From: Paludibacteraceae bacterium
GTDB taxonomy: Bacteria > Bacteroidota > Bacteroidia > Bacteroidales > Paludibacteraceae
Length of the DNA stretch: 45,672 nucleotides
Direction of reading: 5' to 3'
NCBI GenBank assembly: GCA_017938155.1
Contig: JAGBCD010000024.1
Span: 1-45,672, forward strand
Positions 34,007-42,846 of this stretch are shown here, one piece after another; the stretch's first letter is position 1, and every line of letters starts with the position of its first letter. A program made the position numbers and the translations under genes. The notes beneath the pieces were generated by a model. The model worked only from the letters and a program-made list of their open reading frames with translations, did not search any database and had not been told where the DNA came from.

Positions 34007-35125
34007 CTACCAATAAACAACTTGGCCTATATGGGAATCAAGAAGTACGACGGAATCCTTCTCTGCAATGCTTTGCGCTACTTTTTGCGGTTCATTCCAA
34101 GCATGCTTGGCAAGAGCAAATCGATTGTGATGAACTGTGAAAACTTGTTTGGGTTGCAAATCAAGAATTGCCTGACGTAAATCATTGGGCATTAGATGCA
34201 CATTAGCCCAATCCACATTGTATTGGCCATTCTCCATAATCGCCAAGTCTATCTCACCAAACTGCTGACGAATACGAAGAAAACGATCATCATATCCTCC
34301 ATCTCCACCAATATAGATTTGTTTCTTACCTACTTGTACCATAAAAGAAGCCCACAAGGTTTGATTGCGTGCAAAAAGACGATTAGAAAAATGACGCGTA
34401 GGCAAACAAACAACAGAAGCCTGACATGAGTTATCTATACCATCCCTTGCATTCCCTACTCTATTAAAATTGATTCGTTTATACTCATCAAAACATGCTT
34501 GCTCATACCAATCCATCTCAGTGATCTTATCTAAGGGATACCCCCAATACTCAAGATACTCTCCCACTCCTAACGGACATATACAATGTCTAACTTTTGG
34601 GCGCAAATTTCGTAAAGTAGTATAATCCAAATGATCCCAATGCTCGTGTGTAATGATAAGATAATCAATACACGGAAGGTCATCTGACTTGTAGATATCA
34701 GTTCCTTTGAAAGATCGCAACATAAGTGATATTGGAAACTTAAAATCCAACACTGGATCCACTAAAAATATTTTGCCTTCTATGGAAAACATATAAGAAG
34801 AGTGTCCAAACCAGACTAACCAATCGCGTTCACTGGATAAATCGGTCAATTTGGTTTTTACAGCAGGTATAGGTGCATTAGGATGACGATTATCAGATCC
34901 CTTGAACAAAAATCTCCACAAAGCAGAAATAGTACCTTTTTTACCTGTAAATTGCTCCGTCGGTATTTCGTTTTGAAACATTCCATCATGATAATTAGGA
35001 GAGGCAAGTATTCGCTTTCTGCGGTCTTCTGATTGCTTTCTTCCAAATGCAGGATAAAAGAATAATGCAGTCAATGCACCAATAATTAACGTAAGAAGAA
35101 TTAGCATGATGTATATTTTTTTCAT
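34007..35125 (-). CDS. MBL-fold metal-dependent hydrolase (UlaG/NAPE-PLD-like)
   Basis: The protein has 372 residues from the ATG at 35125. This start gives a membrane segment at the N-terminus (MKKIYIMLILLTLIIGALTALFF) and places the promoter correctly. A start at 35176 would overlap the promoter. The metal motifs are WFGHSSYMF, THEHWDHLDY, a later LPTRHFSNR, GGDGGYDD, and VHHNRFALA. The layout resembles NAPE-phospholipase D and UlaG-type proteins. Known substrates include N-acylphosphatidylethanolamines and sugar lactones; the true one is unknown. It is divergent from pyrC. Confidence 0.85.
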   Translation of the reverse strand: MKKIYIMLILLTLIIGALTALFFYPAFGRKQSEDRRKRILASPNYHDGMFQNEIPTEQFTGKKGTISALWRFLFKGSDNRHPNAPIPAVKTKLTDLSSERDWLVWFGHSSYMFSIEGKIFLVDPVLDFKFPISLMLRSFKGTDIYKSDDLPCIDYLIITHEHWDHLDYTTLRNLRPKVRHCICPLGVGEYLEYWGYPLDKITEMDWYEQACFDEYKRINFNRVGNARDGIDNSCQASVVCLPTRHFSNRLFARNQTLWASFMVQVGKKQIYIGGDGGYDDRFLRIRQQFGEIDLAIMENGQYNVDWANVHLMPNDLRQAILDLQPKQVFTVHHNRFALAKHAWNEPQKVAQSIAEKDSVVLLDSHIGQVVYW

Positions 35126-35145
35126 AAGGCAGTTTTTCAAGAATG

Positions 35146-35176
35146 CAAAGATAGTATAATATCTGCACAATTGCAA
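35146..35176 (-). promoter_or_regulatory. Promoter of the MBL-fold gene
   Basis: On the - strand, TTG (35176-35174) and TATCTTTG (35153-35146) are 20 bases apart. The transcript would begin close to 35139, just before the ATG at 35125. This supports that start. Confidence 0.8.
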
Positions 35177-35275
35177 CTATGAATACACATTATTTTCAAA
35201 TTCATCAATTAAGGCATATTGACATGCCACTTAGAAATAAGTATTGAAAAGTGAAATATTTTTTAATCCGTTTTC

Positions 35276-35306
35276 TTGTGTATGTGCAATTTTTATTTTA
35301 CCTTTG
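35276..35306 (+). promoter_or_regulatory. Promoter of the pyrC gene cluster
   Basis: TTG (35276-35278) and TACCTTTG (35299-35306) are 20 bases apart. The transcript would start near 35313, about 24 bases before the pyrC ATG. No other such promoter is visible downstream up to guaA, so this may drive the whole pyr/gua stretch. Confidence 0.78.
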
Positions 35307-35336
35307 CAGAGTATTTTGTAAACTCTTTTTAGAAAG

Positions 35337-36458
35337 ATGGCCAATAAACAAAACATAGTACAAATTCCGGCTCTTGTGGACCTACATGTCCACTTTCGTG
35401 AGCCGGGTTTTTCTTATAAAGAGACTATTCGTACAGGGAGTTTAGCATCAGCAGCCGCTGGATATAGTGAAGTGTTTACCATGCCAAACGTATCACCTGC
35501 TCCCGATAGTTTGGATCATTTGAAAGTACAACAAGATATAATTGCTCAAGATGCAATCATCGGCGTTCATCCTTATGCTTCTATCACGATGGGGCAAAAA
35601 GGTGCGGGAGAATTGGTAGATTTTGCCTTACTATCTCCCCACGTACCAGGTTTCTCTGATGATGGTCGTGGCATTCAAGATGAAACATTGATGCGTGAAG
35701 CCATGAAGAAGTGCCAAGCCATAGGAGGGTTAATCGTCGCCCATTGTGAAGTAGATGACCTTGTCAAAGGAGGCTACATTCACGAGGGCGAATACGCGAA
35801 GGCTAATAGCCATCGTGGCATATCGTCAGCGAGCGAATGGAAAGAGATAGAACGCGACATCCGTCTGGTGGAACAGACTGGGTGTCGTTTTCATATATGC
35901 CATATCTCAACCAAAGAGAGCGTTGCACTAATCCGCGAGGCAAAAATGAATGGTTTGCCAGTAACTTGCGAAACAGCACCCCACTATTTGTTGCTCTCGG
36001 ATAAAGATTTGCAAGAAGATGGCAAATGGAAAATGAACCCACCCTTACGGAGCGAGGAAGACCGATTGGCACTCATTGAAGGCATCAAAGATGGTACGAT
36101 AGATTGCATTGCCACCGACCATGCTCCACATAGCGCAGAAGAGAAAAACCGCGGATTGGAAAAGAGTGCCTTTGGTATTGTAGGAATAGAAACGGCATTC
36201 CCATTGATGTACACATACTTCGTAAAAACGGGTATCATTAGCTTGGAAAAACTAATCGAGTTGATGTCAATCAATCCGTGCAAAATAGTTGGCATAGACA
36301 ATAGCAACTCATTTGCTACTTTTGATTTGAATGCAGAATATATAATTGACACCAAAGATTTTCTATCTATGGGCAAAGCCACGCCATTTGAAGGATGGAA
36401 AGTGTTTGGAAAATGCATCAAGACTATAAGAAAAGGAGAAGTTGTTTTTGAAGCATAA
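35337..36458 (+). CDS. pyrC: Dihydroorotase, short N-terminus
   Basis: The enzyme closes carbamoyl aspartate to dihydroorotate, the third step of UMP synthesis. The protein has 373 residues. It begins almost directly at the metal site (PALVDLHVHFREPGF), while most class I members have 40-50 residues before it. Other conserved parts are YSEVFTMPN, GFSDDGRG, IVAHCE, CHISTKES, TCETAPHYL, and CIATDHAPHSAEEK with the catalytic aspartate. The promoter lies right before the ATG, so no longer version is possible. The active-site motifs are intact. Confidence 0.92.
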   Translation: MANKQNIVQIPALVDLHVHFREPGFSYKETIRTGSLASAAAGYSEVFTMPNVSPAPDSLDHLKVQQDIIAQDAIIGVHPYASITMGQKGAGELVDFALLSPHVPGFSDDGRGIQDETLMREAMKKCQAIGGLIVAHCEVDDLVKGGYIHEGEYAKANSHRGISSASEWKEIERDIRLVEQTGCRFHICHISTKESVALIREAKMNGLPVTCETAPHYLLLSDKDLQEDGKWKMNPPLRSEEDRLALIEGIKDGTIDCIATDHAPHSAEEKNRGLEKSAFGIVGIETAFPLMYTYFVKTGIISLEKLIELMSINPCKIVGIDNSNSFATFDLNAEYIIDTKDFLSMGKATPFEGWKVFGKCIKTIRKGEVVFEA

Positions 36459-36475
36459 TAGATATACATCGACAC

Positions 36476-37201
36476 ATGAAACAGAGCATATTTACTATAA
36501 TAACGAATGAACAAATTGCCACAAACGTATGGCGCATGCGTTTGGCAGGTGACACAAATGAGATATTACCCGGACAATTTGTCAACATTCGCATAGAAGG
36601 ACTCTTTCTTCGTAGGCCTATTTCAGTTTGCGATGCACAAGAGGGATTATTGACTATAATATATAAAGTAGTAGGAGTCGGTACAGAATCTATGACTCAT
36701 CTTTTGGCAGGACAAAAAGTGGATATGCTTACTGTGTTAGGTACTGGGTACAATATTGCCAATGCTGGAGAAAACCCATTACTGGTAGGTGGCGGCGTTG
36801 GTGTACCACCAATGTATATGCTCGCTCGCCAACTGCGCGAAGCAGGTAAAGCGGTGCGTGTGATTCTCGGTTTCAACACCAAAGATGAAGTCTTCTATGA
36901 GGAGGAGTTCCGCACATTGGGCTGCGATGTCACTGTCACCACCGTGGACGGCAGTCATGGAGTAAAAGGTTTTGTCACCAACGCCTTAGATGGACAACAA
37001 TCCTATTACTACACTTGCGGACCACTGCCAATGATCAAAGCGCTCCTGCAAGCTGCAGGCACCCATGGCGAAGTGAGTATGGAAGAGCGTATGGGTTGCG
37101 GCTTTGGCGCATGCATGGGCTGCACCATCCAAACCACCCAAGGACCAAAACGCGTCTGCAAAGAAGGCCCTGTGTTTGACGCTGCAATATTACAGTTTTA
37201 G
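36476..37201 (+). CDS. pyrK: Dihydroorotate dehydrogenase electron transfer subunit
   Basis: PyrK is the FAD and [2Fe-2S] subunit that passes electrons from PyrD to NAD+. The protein has 241 residues. The flavin-binding motif is LRRPISVCDA. The NAD-binding region contains VGGGVGVPPMYMLARQL. The C-terminal cysteine cluster CGFGACMGCTIQ...RVCKEGP binds the iron-sulfur centre. It is next to pyrD, as expected for class 1B. The DNA is AT-rich in the first third and clearly more GC-rich from about 36780 on. Confidence 0.93.
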   Translation: MKQSIFTIITNEQIATNVWRMRLAGDTNEILPGQFVNIRIEGLFLRRPISVCDAQEGLLTIIYKVVGVGTESMTHLLAGQKVDMLTVLGTGYNIANAGENPLLVGGGVGVPPMYMLARQLREAGKAVRVILGFNTKDEVFYEEEFRTLGCDVTVTTVDGSHGVKGFVTNALDGQQSYYYTCGPLPMIKALLQAAGTHGEVSMEERMGCGFGACMGCTIQTTQGPKRVCKEGPVFDAAILQF

Positions 37202-37217
37202 TGATTAGTGATAAACT

Positions 37218-38156
37218 ATGAGTGATAAGAAAGCAATGAACGATAAATTACAAATACAACTCTCTGGCATCACGCTCGCCAACCCTATCATCCCAGCATC
37301 GGGTACTTATGGTTTTGGCGACGAGTTTGCTGAGTTATACGATATCAACTGCCTTGGCGGTATATCCTTCAAAGGCACTACCCGCGAAGCGCGCTATGGT
37401 AATCCGTTGCCTCGTATCGCTGAGTGTGGCAACTATGGCATGATTAACGCGGTCGGACTCCAAAACCCAGGCGTAGAACATGTGATTGCACACGAACTCC
37501 CTCGCCTCAAGAGCCACTATAACGGATGTATCGTAGCAAATGTCAGTGGCTTCTCCGTGCAAGACTATGTGGAGACTTGTGCTATGCTTGACAAAGAACC
37601 CATTGATATTCTTGAGGTAAACATCTCCTGCCCTAACGTCCACAACGGCGGTATGGCATTTGGCACCAGTCCTGAGGCAGCTGCCGAAGTGACAGCAGCC
37701 GTTAAAGCCGTGACTACCAAGCCCGTATATATGAAACTCTCGCCCAACGTCACCGACATTGTGGCAATTGCCAAAGCATGCGAAGCTGCAGGAGCAGACG
37801 GCCTTTGCCTCATCAACACCGTACTCGGCATGCGCATTGACATCCGTCGTCGCCTTCCCGTGATTGCCAACCGCTATGGTGGTTATTCGGGTTCAGGTAT
37901 CTTCCCTCTCGCCCTCCGTATGGTGAACCAAGTAGCACGCGCCACTTCACTTCCTATCATCGGTTGCGGTGGCGTAAGCAGCGCAGAAGATGTAATAGAG
38001 ATGATGATGGCAGGCGCAACAGCCGTAGAGATTGGTGCAGCCAACCTCACCAACCCAATGGTAGCAAAAGAAATCATCGACCGCCTACCAACCCTAATGG
38101 ATGAACTGAAAATAGAAAAATTAACCGATATAATTGGAATAGTAAACCATGAATAA
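37218..38156 (+). CDS. pyrD: Dihydroorotate dehydrogenase class 1B, catalytic subunit
   Basis: PyrD oxidises dihydroorotate to orotate with FMN. The protein has 312 residues. The core has [13 protein letters not shown], then [11 protein letters not shown] with the catalytic cysteine, [12 protein letters not shown], and the FMN phosphate site [30 protein letters not shown] (conserved in the family). Together with PyrK this is the NAD-linked form. An alternative ATG is at 37236. The last 8 bases overlap pyrF. Confidence 0.94.
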   Translation: MSDKKAMNDKLQIQLSGITLANPIIPASGTYGFGDEFAELYDINCLGGISFKGTTREARYGNPLPRIAECGNYGMINAVGLQNPGVEHVIAHELPRLKSHYNGCIVANVSGFSVQDYVETCAMLDKEPIDILEVNISCPNVHNGGMAFGTSPEAAAEVTAAVKAVTTKPVYMKLSPNVTDIVAIAKACEAAGADGLCLINTVLGMRIDIRRRLPVIANRYGGYSGSGIFPLALRMVNQVARATSLPIIGCGGVSSAEDVIEMMMAGATAVEIGAANLTNPMVAKEIIDRLPTLMDELKIEKLTDIIGIVNHE

Positions 38157-38889
38157 AGATGTAATTGCACCCCAAAAATCAGCAGATTTGTCGGGGACCC
38201 CGGTTATCATTGCATGCGATTTCGCTTCGGCAGAAGAGACCTATCGCTTCCTTGACAAGATGGGCGATGTAAAACCCTACGTAAAGATTGGTATGGAACT
38301 CTACTATGCAGAAGGTCCTGCTATCGTGCGCGAACTCAAACGCCGCGGACACAAGATCTTCCTTGACCTCAAGCTCCACGACATACCTAACACGGTCAAG
38401 AAAGCCATGTCCGTACTCTCTCGCTTGGATGTGGATATGTGCAACCTCCACGCGGCAGGTACTATCGAAATGATGAAGGCAGCAGTAGAAGGCTTGACAC
38501 GCGAGGACGGTACTCGTCCTATCCTTTTGGCTGTCACCCAACTCACCTCTACCAGCGAAGAGCGTATGCACGACGACCTCCTTATCCAAGGCAATATCGG
38601 CGATGTAGTGGTACACTATGCCAAGAACGCACAGGCAGCTGGTTTGGATGGCGTGGTTTGCTCACCACTCGAAGCAGGCATGGTGAAAGAGGCATGTGGC
38701 AAGGATTTCTATACCGTTACCCCAGGCATTCGCTTTGCCGATGGCGTGGTAGGTGACCAAGTGCGTATCACTACTCCAGCCAAAGCACGCGAGATTGGCT
38801 CTGACTTCATCGTTGTAGGTCGCCCCATCACTGCTGCCGAAGACCCAGTAGCAGCATACCAACGCTGCGTCAAAGAATTTTGCGGGTAA
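38149..38889 (+). CDS. pyrF: Orotidine 5'-phosphate decarboxylase
   Basis: PyrF converts OMP to UMP. The protein has 246 residues. The catalytic segment is [15 protein letters not shown] (with the Lys-Asp pair) and the phosphate-binding part is [23 protein letters not shown]. The length and motif fit the short bacterial form (Bacillus type) rather than the longer form found in some Bacteroidetes. The gene starts within the end of pyrD, so the two are coupled. High-GC codons such as CGC and CTC are frequent. Confidence 0.94.
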   Translation: MNKDVIAPQKSADLSGTPVIIACDFASAEETYRFLDKMGDVKPYVKIGMELYYAEGPAIVRELKRRGHKIFLDLKLHDIPNTVKKAMSVLSRLDVDMCNLHAAGTIEMMKAAVEGLTREDGTRPILLAVTQLTSTSEERMHDDLLIQGNIGDVVVHYAKNAQAAGLDGVVCSPLEAGMVKEACGKDFYTVTPGIRFADGVVGDQVRITTPAKAREIGSDFIVVGRPITAAEDPVAAYQRCVKEFCG

Positions 38890-38962
38890 GCAAAATTCGT
38901 GATAAATGAGTTCTATCGCACCAGAGGTGCTGTTCTAACAGTTCCAAAGGTGCATAGTAAAA

Positions 38963-38998
38963 CCCTTAGAACTTTTAGAACCCTTAGAACTTTTTAAA
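38963..38998 (+). repeat. 9-bp tandem repeats before pyrE
   Basis: Four units occur in a row: CCCTTAGAA, CTTTTAGAA, CCCTTAGAA and CTTTTTAAA. They end 11 bases before the pyrE ATG. A hairpin (GCACC/GGTGC, loop AGA) lies at 38918-38930, after the pyrF stop. Confidence 0.8.
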
Positions 38999-39009
38999 CT
39001 CTCAAATAA

Positions 39010-39639
39010 ATGAAAAAAACAATCGCTGAAGACTTGCTTAAGATCAAAGCCGTCTTCCTTCGTCCAAACGAGCCATTCACATGGGCTAGTGGTATCAAGA
39101 GTCCTATCTATTGCGACAATCGCCTCACCCTGAGCGACACCCAAGTGCGCAACGATGTAGAGAACGGACTCGCTCAACTGATAAAAGAGCATTATCCTCA
39201 AGTAGAGATACTTATGGGTACCTCCACCGCAGGTATTGCACACGCAGCCATCACCGCAACTATCCTTGACCTGCCAATGGGTTATGTACGCAGTGGCGCA
39301 AAGGACCACGGCCGTGGCAACCAAATTGAAGGCAAACTACTCCCTGGTCAGAAAGTGGTTGTGGTAGAAGACCTTATCTCCACTGGCGGTAGTTGTATAG
39401 AGGTGGTGAATGTGCTCCGCGAAGCAGGTGCCGACGTTCTCGGCGTAGTGAGTATCTTCACCTACGGCATGAAGAAAGGTCTTGAGCGTTTGGCAGCAGC
39501 AGAAGTGAAAAATGTAAGCCTTTGCGACCTTGACACCTTGGTAGAGGTAGCGGCAGACAAAGCATATATCGCTCCAGAAGACAAAGAGCGCCTTATCCAA
39601 TTCCGCAACAATCCTTCTGACGAGAGTTGGATGCTTTGA
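39010..39639 (+). CDS. pyrE: Orotate phosphoribosyltransferase
   Basis: PyrE joins orotate and PRPP to give OMP. The protein has 209 residues. It keeps [15 protein letters not shown], the flexible-loop segment [13 protein letters not shown], and the PRPP motif [13 protein letters not shown]. The leader before the ATG has 9-bp tandem repeats. The stop codon lies inside a 24-bp hairpin repeat that also covers the pyrB stop. Confidence 0.94.
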   Translation: MKKTIAEDLLKIKAVFLRPNEPFTWASGIKSPIYCDNRLTLSDTQVRNDVENGLAQLIKEHYPQVEILMGTSTAGIAHAAITATILDLPMGYVRSGAKDHGRGNQIEGKLLPGQKVVVVEDLISTGGSCIEVVNVLREAGADVLGVVSIFTYGMKKGLERLAAAEVKNVSLCDLDTLVEVAADKAYIAPEDKERLIQFRNNPSDESWML

Positions 39640-39657
39640 GTGCCGGAGGCACGAAAA
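39634..39657. repeat. 24-bp hairpin repeat over the pyrE stop codon (copy 1)
   Basis: An exact 24-base match to 43894-43917. It begins at CTTTGAG, includes the TGA stop (39637-39639), then a GTGCC/GGCAC stem with loop GGA, and ends in ACGAAAA. Downstream, up to 39800, a CACGAAA...TGGT stretch and its near-inverse (GAACCACTTTCGTG, 39755-39768) form a longer imperfect inverted repeat. Confidence 0.85.
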
Positions 39658-39809
39658 TGGTCTTCAACAAAAATGGCATCATAGATGCGAAAATGGTTCG
39701 CCTACGGCTCACGTGAACAAAGTGTAATAATCGTTCAAAGCTTTGCCGAGATAAGAACCACTTTCGTGAAGCGCAGTAAAACCAATAACGTGAGTAAAAA
39801 CTAACAACA

Positions 39810-42737
39810 ATGATAAACATGAAAAAGTCTTTCTTATTAGCCATTGCGATACTATGCGCAACAGTAAGTTTTGCTATTACTCCACAAGAGTTGGCAGATT
39901 CGCTCAACGTATTTGCCAGCGAAAGAGCATATCTTGGAAAAGTGAAAGTAAGTGACATTCAGATGGATGAGCAGAATATTATTGTGACGACCTGCAATAG
40001 ATTATCATGTATTTCTCTCACACCAGAAGAAATTACCCAACTCAAATCATCCGTTCGTCAATGGGTAGGTGGTGCATCAACTGCCAAAGTGAGCATTATC
40101 TCTGATGGTAAGGAACTGGATGAATGGGTAACAGCACTCTACAAAAAACGCGATAAGAAATTGCAATATAAAATGGCAAGTGCAAAGTACCCTTTGGTAC
40201 ACAATGCATCACAACCCTACTCCGCAAAACAAGGTTTGGATGGCAAGCACATTGCTTTATGGGGTAGTCATGGTATCTACTACGTGCAAGCATACCGCAT
40301 GTGGAAATGGCAACGTGCACGATTGTGGACCACTATTGAAGACTTATACACAAGCAGTTATACTATGCCATTCCTCGTTCCTATGTTGGAAAATGCAGGT
40401 GCAGTAGTTTTGCAACCTCGTGAACGAGATACACAACTAAATGAGGTTATTGTGGATGACTCACAAATCAGCGGCGGAATCACTACAGCTCAAGGAAGTG
40501 GTTGGGGAAGACCTCTCAAACCACTATTAGAAGGCGACAATCCATTCGCTATGGGAGGATATAGCATTGTGAATAGCAATGCAAGATATACACCCAACTT
40601 GCAAGAAGAAGGTGAATATGCTGTATATGTGAGTTACAAGTCATTACCCAAAAGTAATCCACAAGCCGAATATACAGTAGTACACAAAGGTATCAGTACG
40701 ACCTACCATGTAAATCAACAAATGGGAGGTGGAACATGGATTTACCTTGGCACATTTGATTTTGGCACCGATGGTAATAGCAACTATGTTGCCCTCACAC
40801 ACAAAGGCAAACATATCACTACTACCGATGCTATCAAGTTTGGTGGCGGTTGGGGTTCTGTGGCACGTTATCCACATCCAGAAATTGGACACGATGATTT
40901 CTATACAAAAAAAGATACTCACTCACAAGAAGTAATCACCGACTCTACTCGCCACAAAGAGATGCAAGCCTTTGCTACAACCAGTGGTTACCCACGCTAT
41001 ATCGAGGGTGCACGCTATTGGTTGCAATATGCGGGTATTCCTGATAGTGTTTATAACTACACCGGCAGCAAGAATGACTACACAGACGACTTCAGTTGTC
41101 GCGGTCGTTGGGTGAATTACCTCGCAGGCGGTAGTGCGGCTTATCCAGAGGGTCCTGGATTGAATATCCCCGTAAACATGAGTGTTGCTTTCCATAGCGA
41201 TGCAGGCTGCCATCCTACCGACAAACTCGTGGGTACATTTATGTTTTATACCATCAAAGGCGATGACAAAGAGACCACCTATCCATCGGGAGGTGACCGC
41301 ATTTGTAATCGCGACTTCGCAGATTTTATCCAAACACAAATCGTAGAGGACATTCGTCATACCATGATGCCAACATGGCAAAAACGCCACTTGATGCATC
41401 AGTCAATGTCCGAGACGCGCAATCCTAAAGTGCCATCCACCATTATTGAATTGCTCAGCCACCACAATTACTACGATATGACTTTTGGATTGGACCCAAA
41501 ATTCAAATTCATTGCGAGCCGTGCTATCTACAAAGGTATGCTCCGTTTCATTCACCAAACGACTGGCACTCCTTATGTTGTACAACCATTGCCTGTTCAA
41601 CAAATGAATGTAAGTTATGCAAATAAAAATACTCTTCAAATATCATGGAATGAGCGTGTAGATCATCTTGAACCAACTGCAACACCTACATATTACGTAC
41701 TGTACACGCGCACAAGCCAATTGAAGAATGGTGAATGGATTACATCCGATTGGGATAATGGTATGGTAGTAAATCAAAATAGTGCTACTATCTCTATCGA
41801 ACGTGGTGTAAAATATGATTTCATGGTTAGAGCTGGAAATACTGGTGGTGTAAGCCTTCCAAGCGAAGTATTGAGTGCCTATATTGATCCTAAGTATGAT
41901 AATAATCTTGCTCTTATTATTAACGGTTTTCATCGTGTAGATGCACCAGAAATGTTTGGCATTGATAGTGTAACTGGTGGTGTAGTTCCTGGTTCATTTG
42001 CTGTGTCATATGGCAAAGAGATTAGTTTCCTTGGCGAACAATTTGATTACGACCGAACCAATATGTGGGAGAGCGACGACGATTGCGGATTTGGTATGTG
42101 CTACGCCGATAAGCAAAAAGAAGTGAATATAGGCAACACCTTTGACTATCCAAGCATGCACGGAAAAGTCCTCGCACAAATGGGTATCTCATATGTATCT
42201 TCTTCAATTGATGCCATCAACTCGCTTACTCCTTATACCCTCGTGGATATTATCATGGGTAAGCAGAAAGGCGAAAAGAATGACACCATCGGTTGCATTC
42301 CTATGCATATGCGTGAGGCTATCAACAACTACACAGCACAAGGTGGAAAAATACTGCTCACAGGTTCATACATTGCCAGTGATATGCGCCGCACATGCGA
42401 TACTGCTTGGACACACAATGTGATGCACTACCGATACAAAACCGAAAAAGCATCTATTTGTGGACGTATCAACTTCCAATACAACATCTTACCAACACCA
42501 CAATACGAATACTACACCAAACCTAATCCTCACGTGATAGAGTGTGAATGGCCAGATGGTATCGAACCTATGAGAGGTGGAGTACGTATCGCACGCTACG
42601 ATGACACATACGTTAACGCTGGCGTTGCTTACCAAGATGATAAGAATAGAATGATCATATTGCCATTTATGATTGAATCTGTCAAAGACTTCAGCGGCCT
42701 TTATTCAGAATGCATCAAGTGGCTAAAAAATGATTAA
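39810..42737 (+). CDS. Exported amidase-like protein with golvesin-type and Fn3-like domains
   Basis: The protein is 975 residues with a signal peptide (ending ATVSFA). An N-acetylmuramoyl-L-alanine amidase-like (Amidase_3) fold seems split. HIALWGSHGIYY (about 148) and ENAGAVVLQPRERD (about 195) form the first part. After an inserted beta-rich golvesin-like domain (about 235-350, GYSIVNSNARYTPNLQEEGEYAVYVSY), the rest follows with VAFHSDAG and PSTIIELLSHHNYYD (about 547). These hold the expected zinc ligands. A Fn3-like domain (about 605-700) and a C-terminal domain follow. Some Bacteroidetes relatives are labelled xanthan lyase. Inference: envelope or cell wall hydrolase. It sits between pyrE and pyrB without a metabolic link. 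ATG at 39819 is an alternative start. Confidence 0.75.
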   Translation: MINMKKSFLLAIAILCATVSFAITPQELADSLNVFASERAYLGKVKVSDIQMDEQNIIVTTCNRLSCISLTPEEITQLKSSVRQWVGGASTAKVSIISDGKELDEWVTALYKKRDKKLQYKMASAKYPLVHNASQPYSAKQGLDGKHIALWGSHGIYYVQAYRMWKWQRARLWTTIEDLYTSSYTMPFLVPMLENAGAVVLQPRERDTQLNEVIVDDSQISGGITTAQGSGWGRPLKPLLEGDNPFAMGGYSIVNSNARYTPNLQEEGEYAVYVSYKSLPKSNPQAEYTVVHKGISTTYHVNQQMGGGTWIYLGTFDFGTDGNSNYVALTHKGKHITTTDAIKFGGGWGSVARYPHPEIGHDDFYTKKDTHSQEVITDSTRHKEMQAFATTSGYPRYIEGARYWLQYAGIPDSVYNYTGSKNDYTDDFSCRGRWVNYLAGGSAAYPEGPGLNIPVNMSVAFHSDAGCHPTDKLVGTFMFYTIKGDDKETTYPSGGDRICNRDFADFIQTQIVEDIRHTMMPTWQKRHLMHQSMSETRNPKVPSTIIELLSHHNYYDMTFGLDPKFKFIASRAIYKGMLRFIHQTTGTPYVVQPLPVQQMNVSYANKNTLQISWNERVDHLEPTATPTYYVLYTRTSQLKNGEWITSDWDNGMVVNQNSATISIERGVKYDFMVRAGNTGGVSLPSEVLSAYIDPKYDNNLALIINGFHRVDAPEMFGIDSVTGGVVPGSFAVSYGKEISFLGEQFDYDRTNMWESDDDCGFGMCYADKQKEVNIGNTFDYPSMHGKVLAQMGISYVSSSIDAINSLTPYTLVDIIMGKQKGEKNDTIGCIPMHMREAINNYTAQGGKILLTGSYIASDMRRTCDTAWTHNVMHYRYKTEKASICGRINFQYNILPTPQYEYYTKPNPHVIECEWPDGIEPMRGGVRIARYDDTYVNAGVAYQDDKNRMIILPFMIESVKDFSGLYSECIKWLKND

Positions 42738-42846
42738 CATAGAATGTTTTTTGAGTGACATTGTTTCCTTACCCTTTCCCTACCCTTACCGAAGGAATAG
42801 ACGAGGAAAATAAAGATGGATATTTAACTACTATTAAATTAAAAAT

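Noticed and set aside
33737-34020. Reading frames on the - strand between the M23 and MBL-fold genes
   Set aside because: They run across repeats and palindromes, have no domain or signal, and overlap each other in different frames. This stretch is better explained as a spacer.
35126-35176. ATG at 35176 as the start of the MBL-fold gene
   Set aside because: This ATG would overlap the promoter's TTG (35176-35174). ATG at 35125 gives a proper signal/membrane segment and lies just after the promoter.
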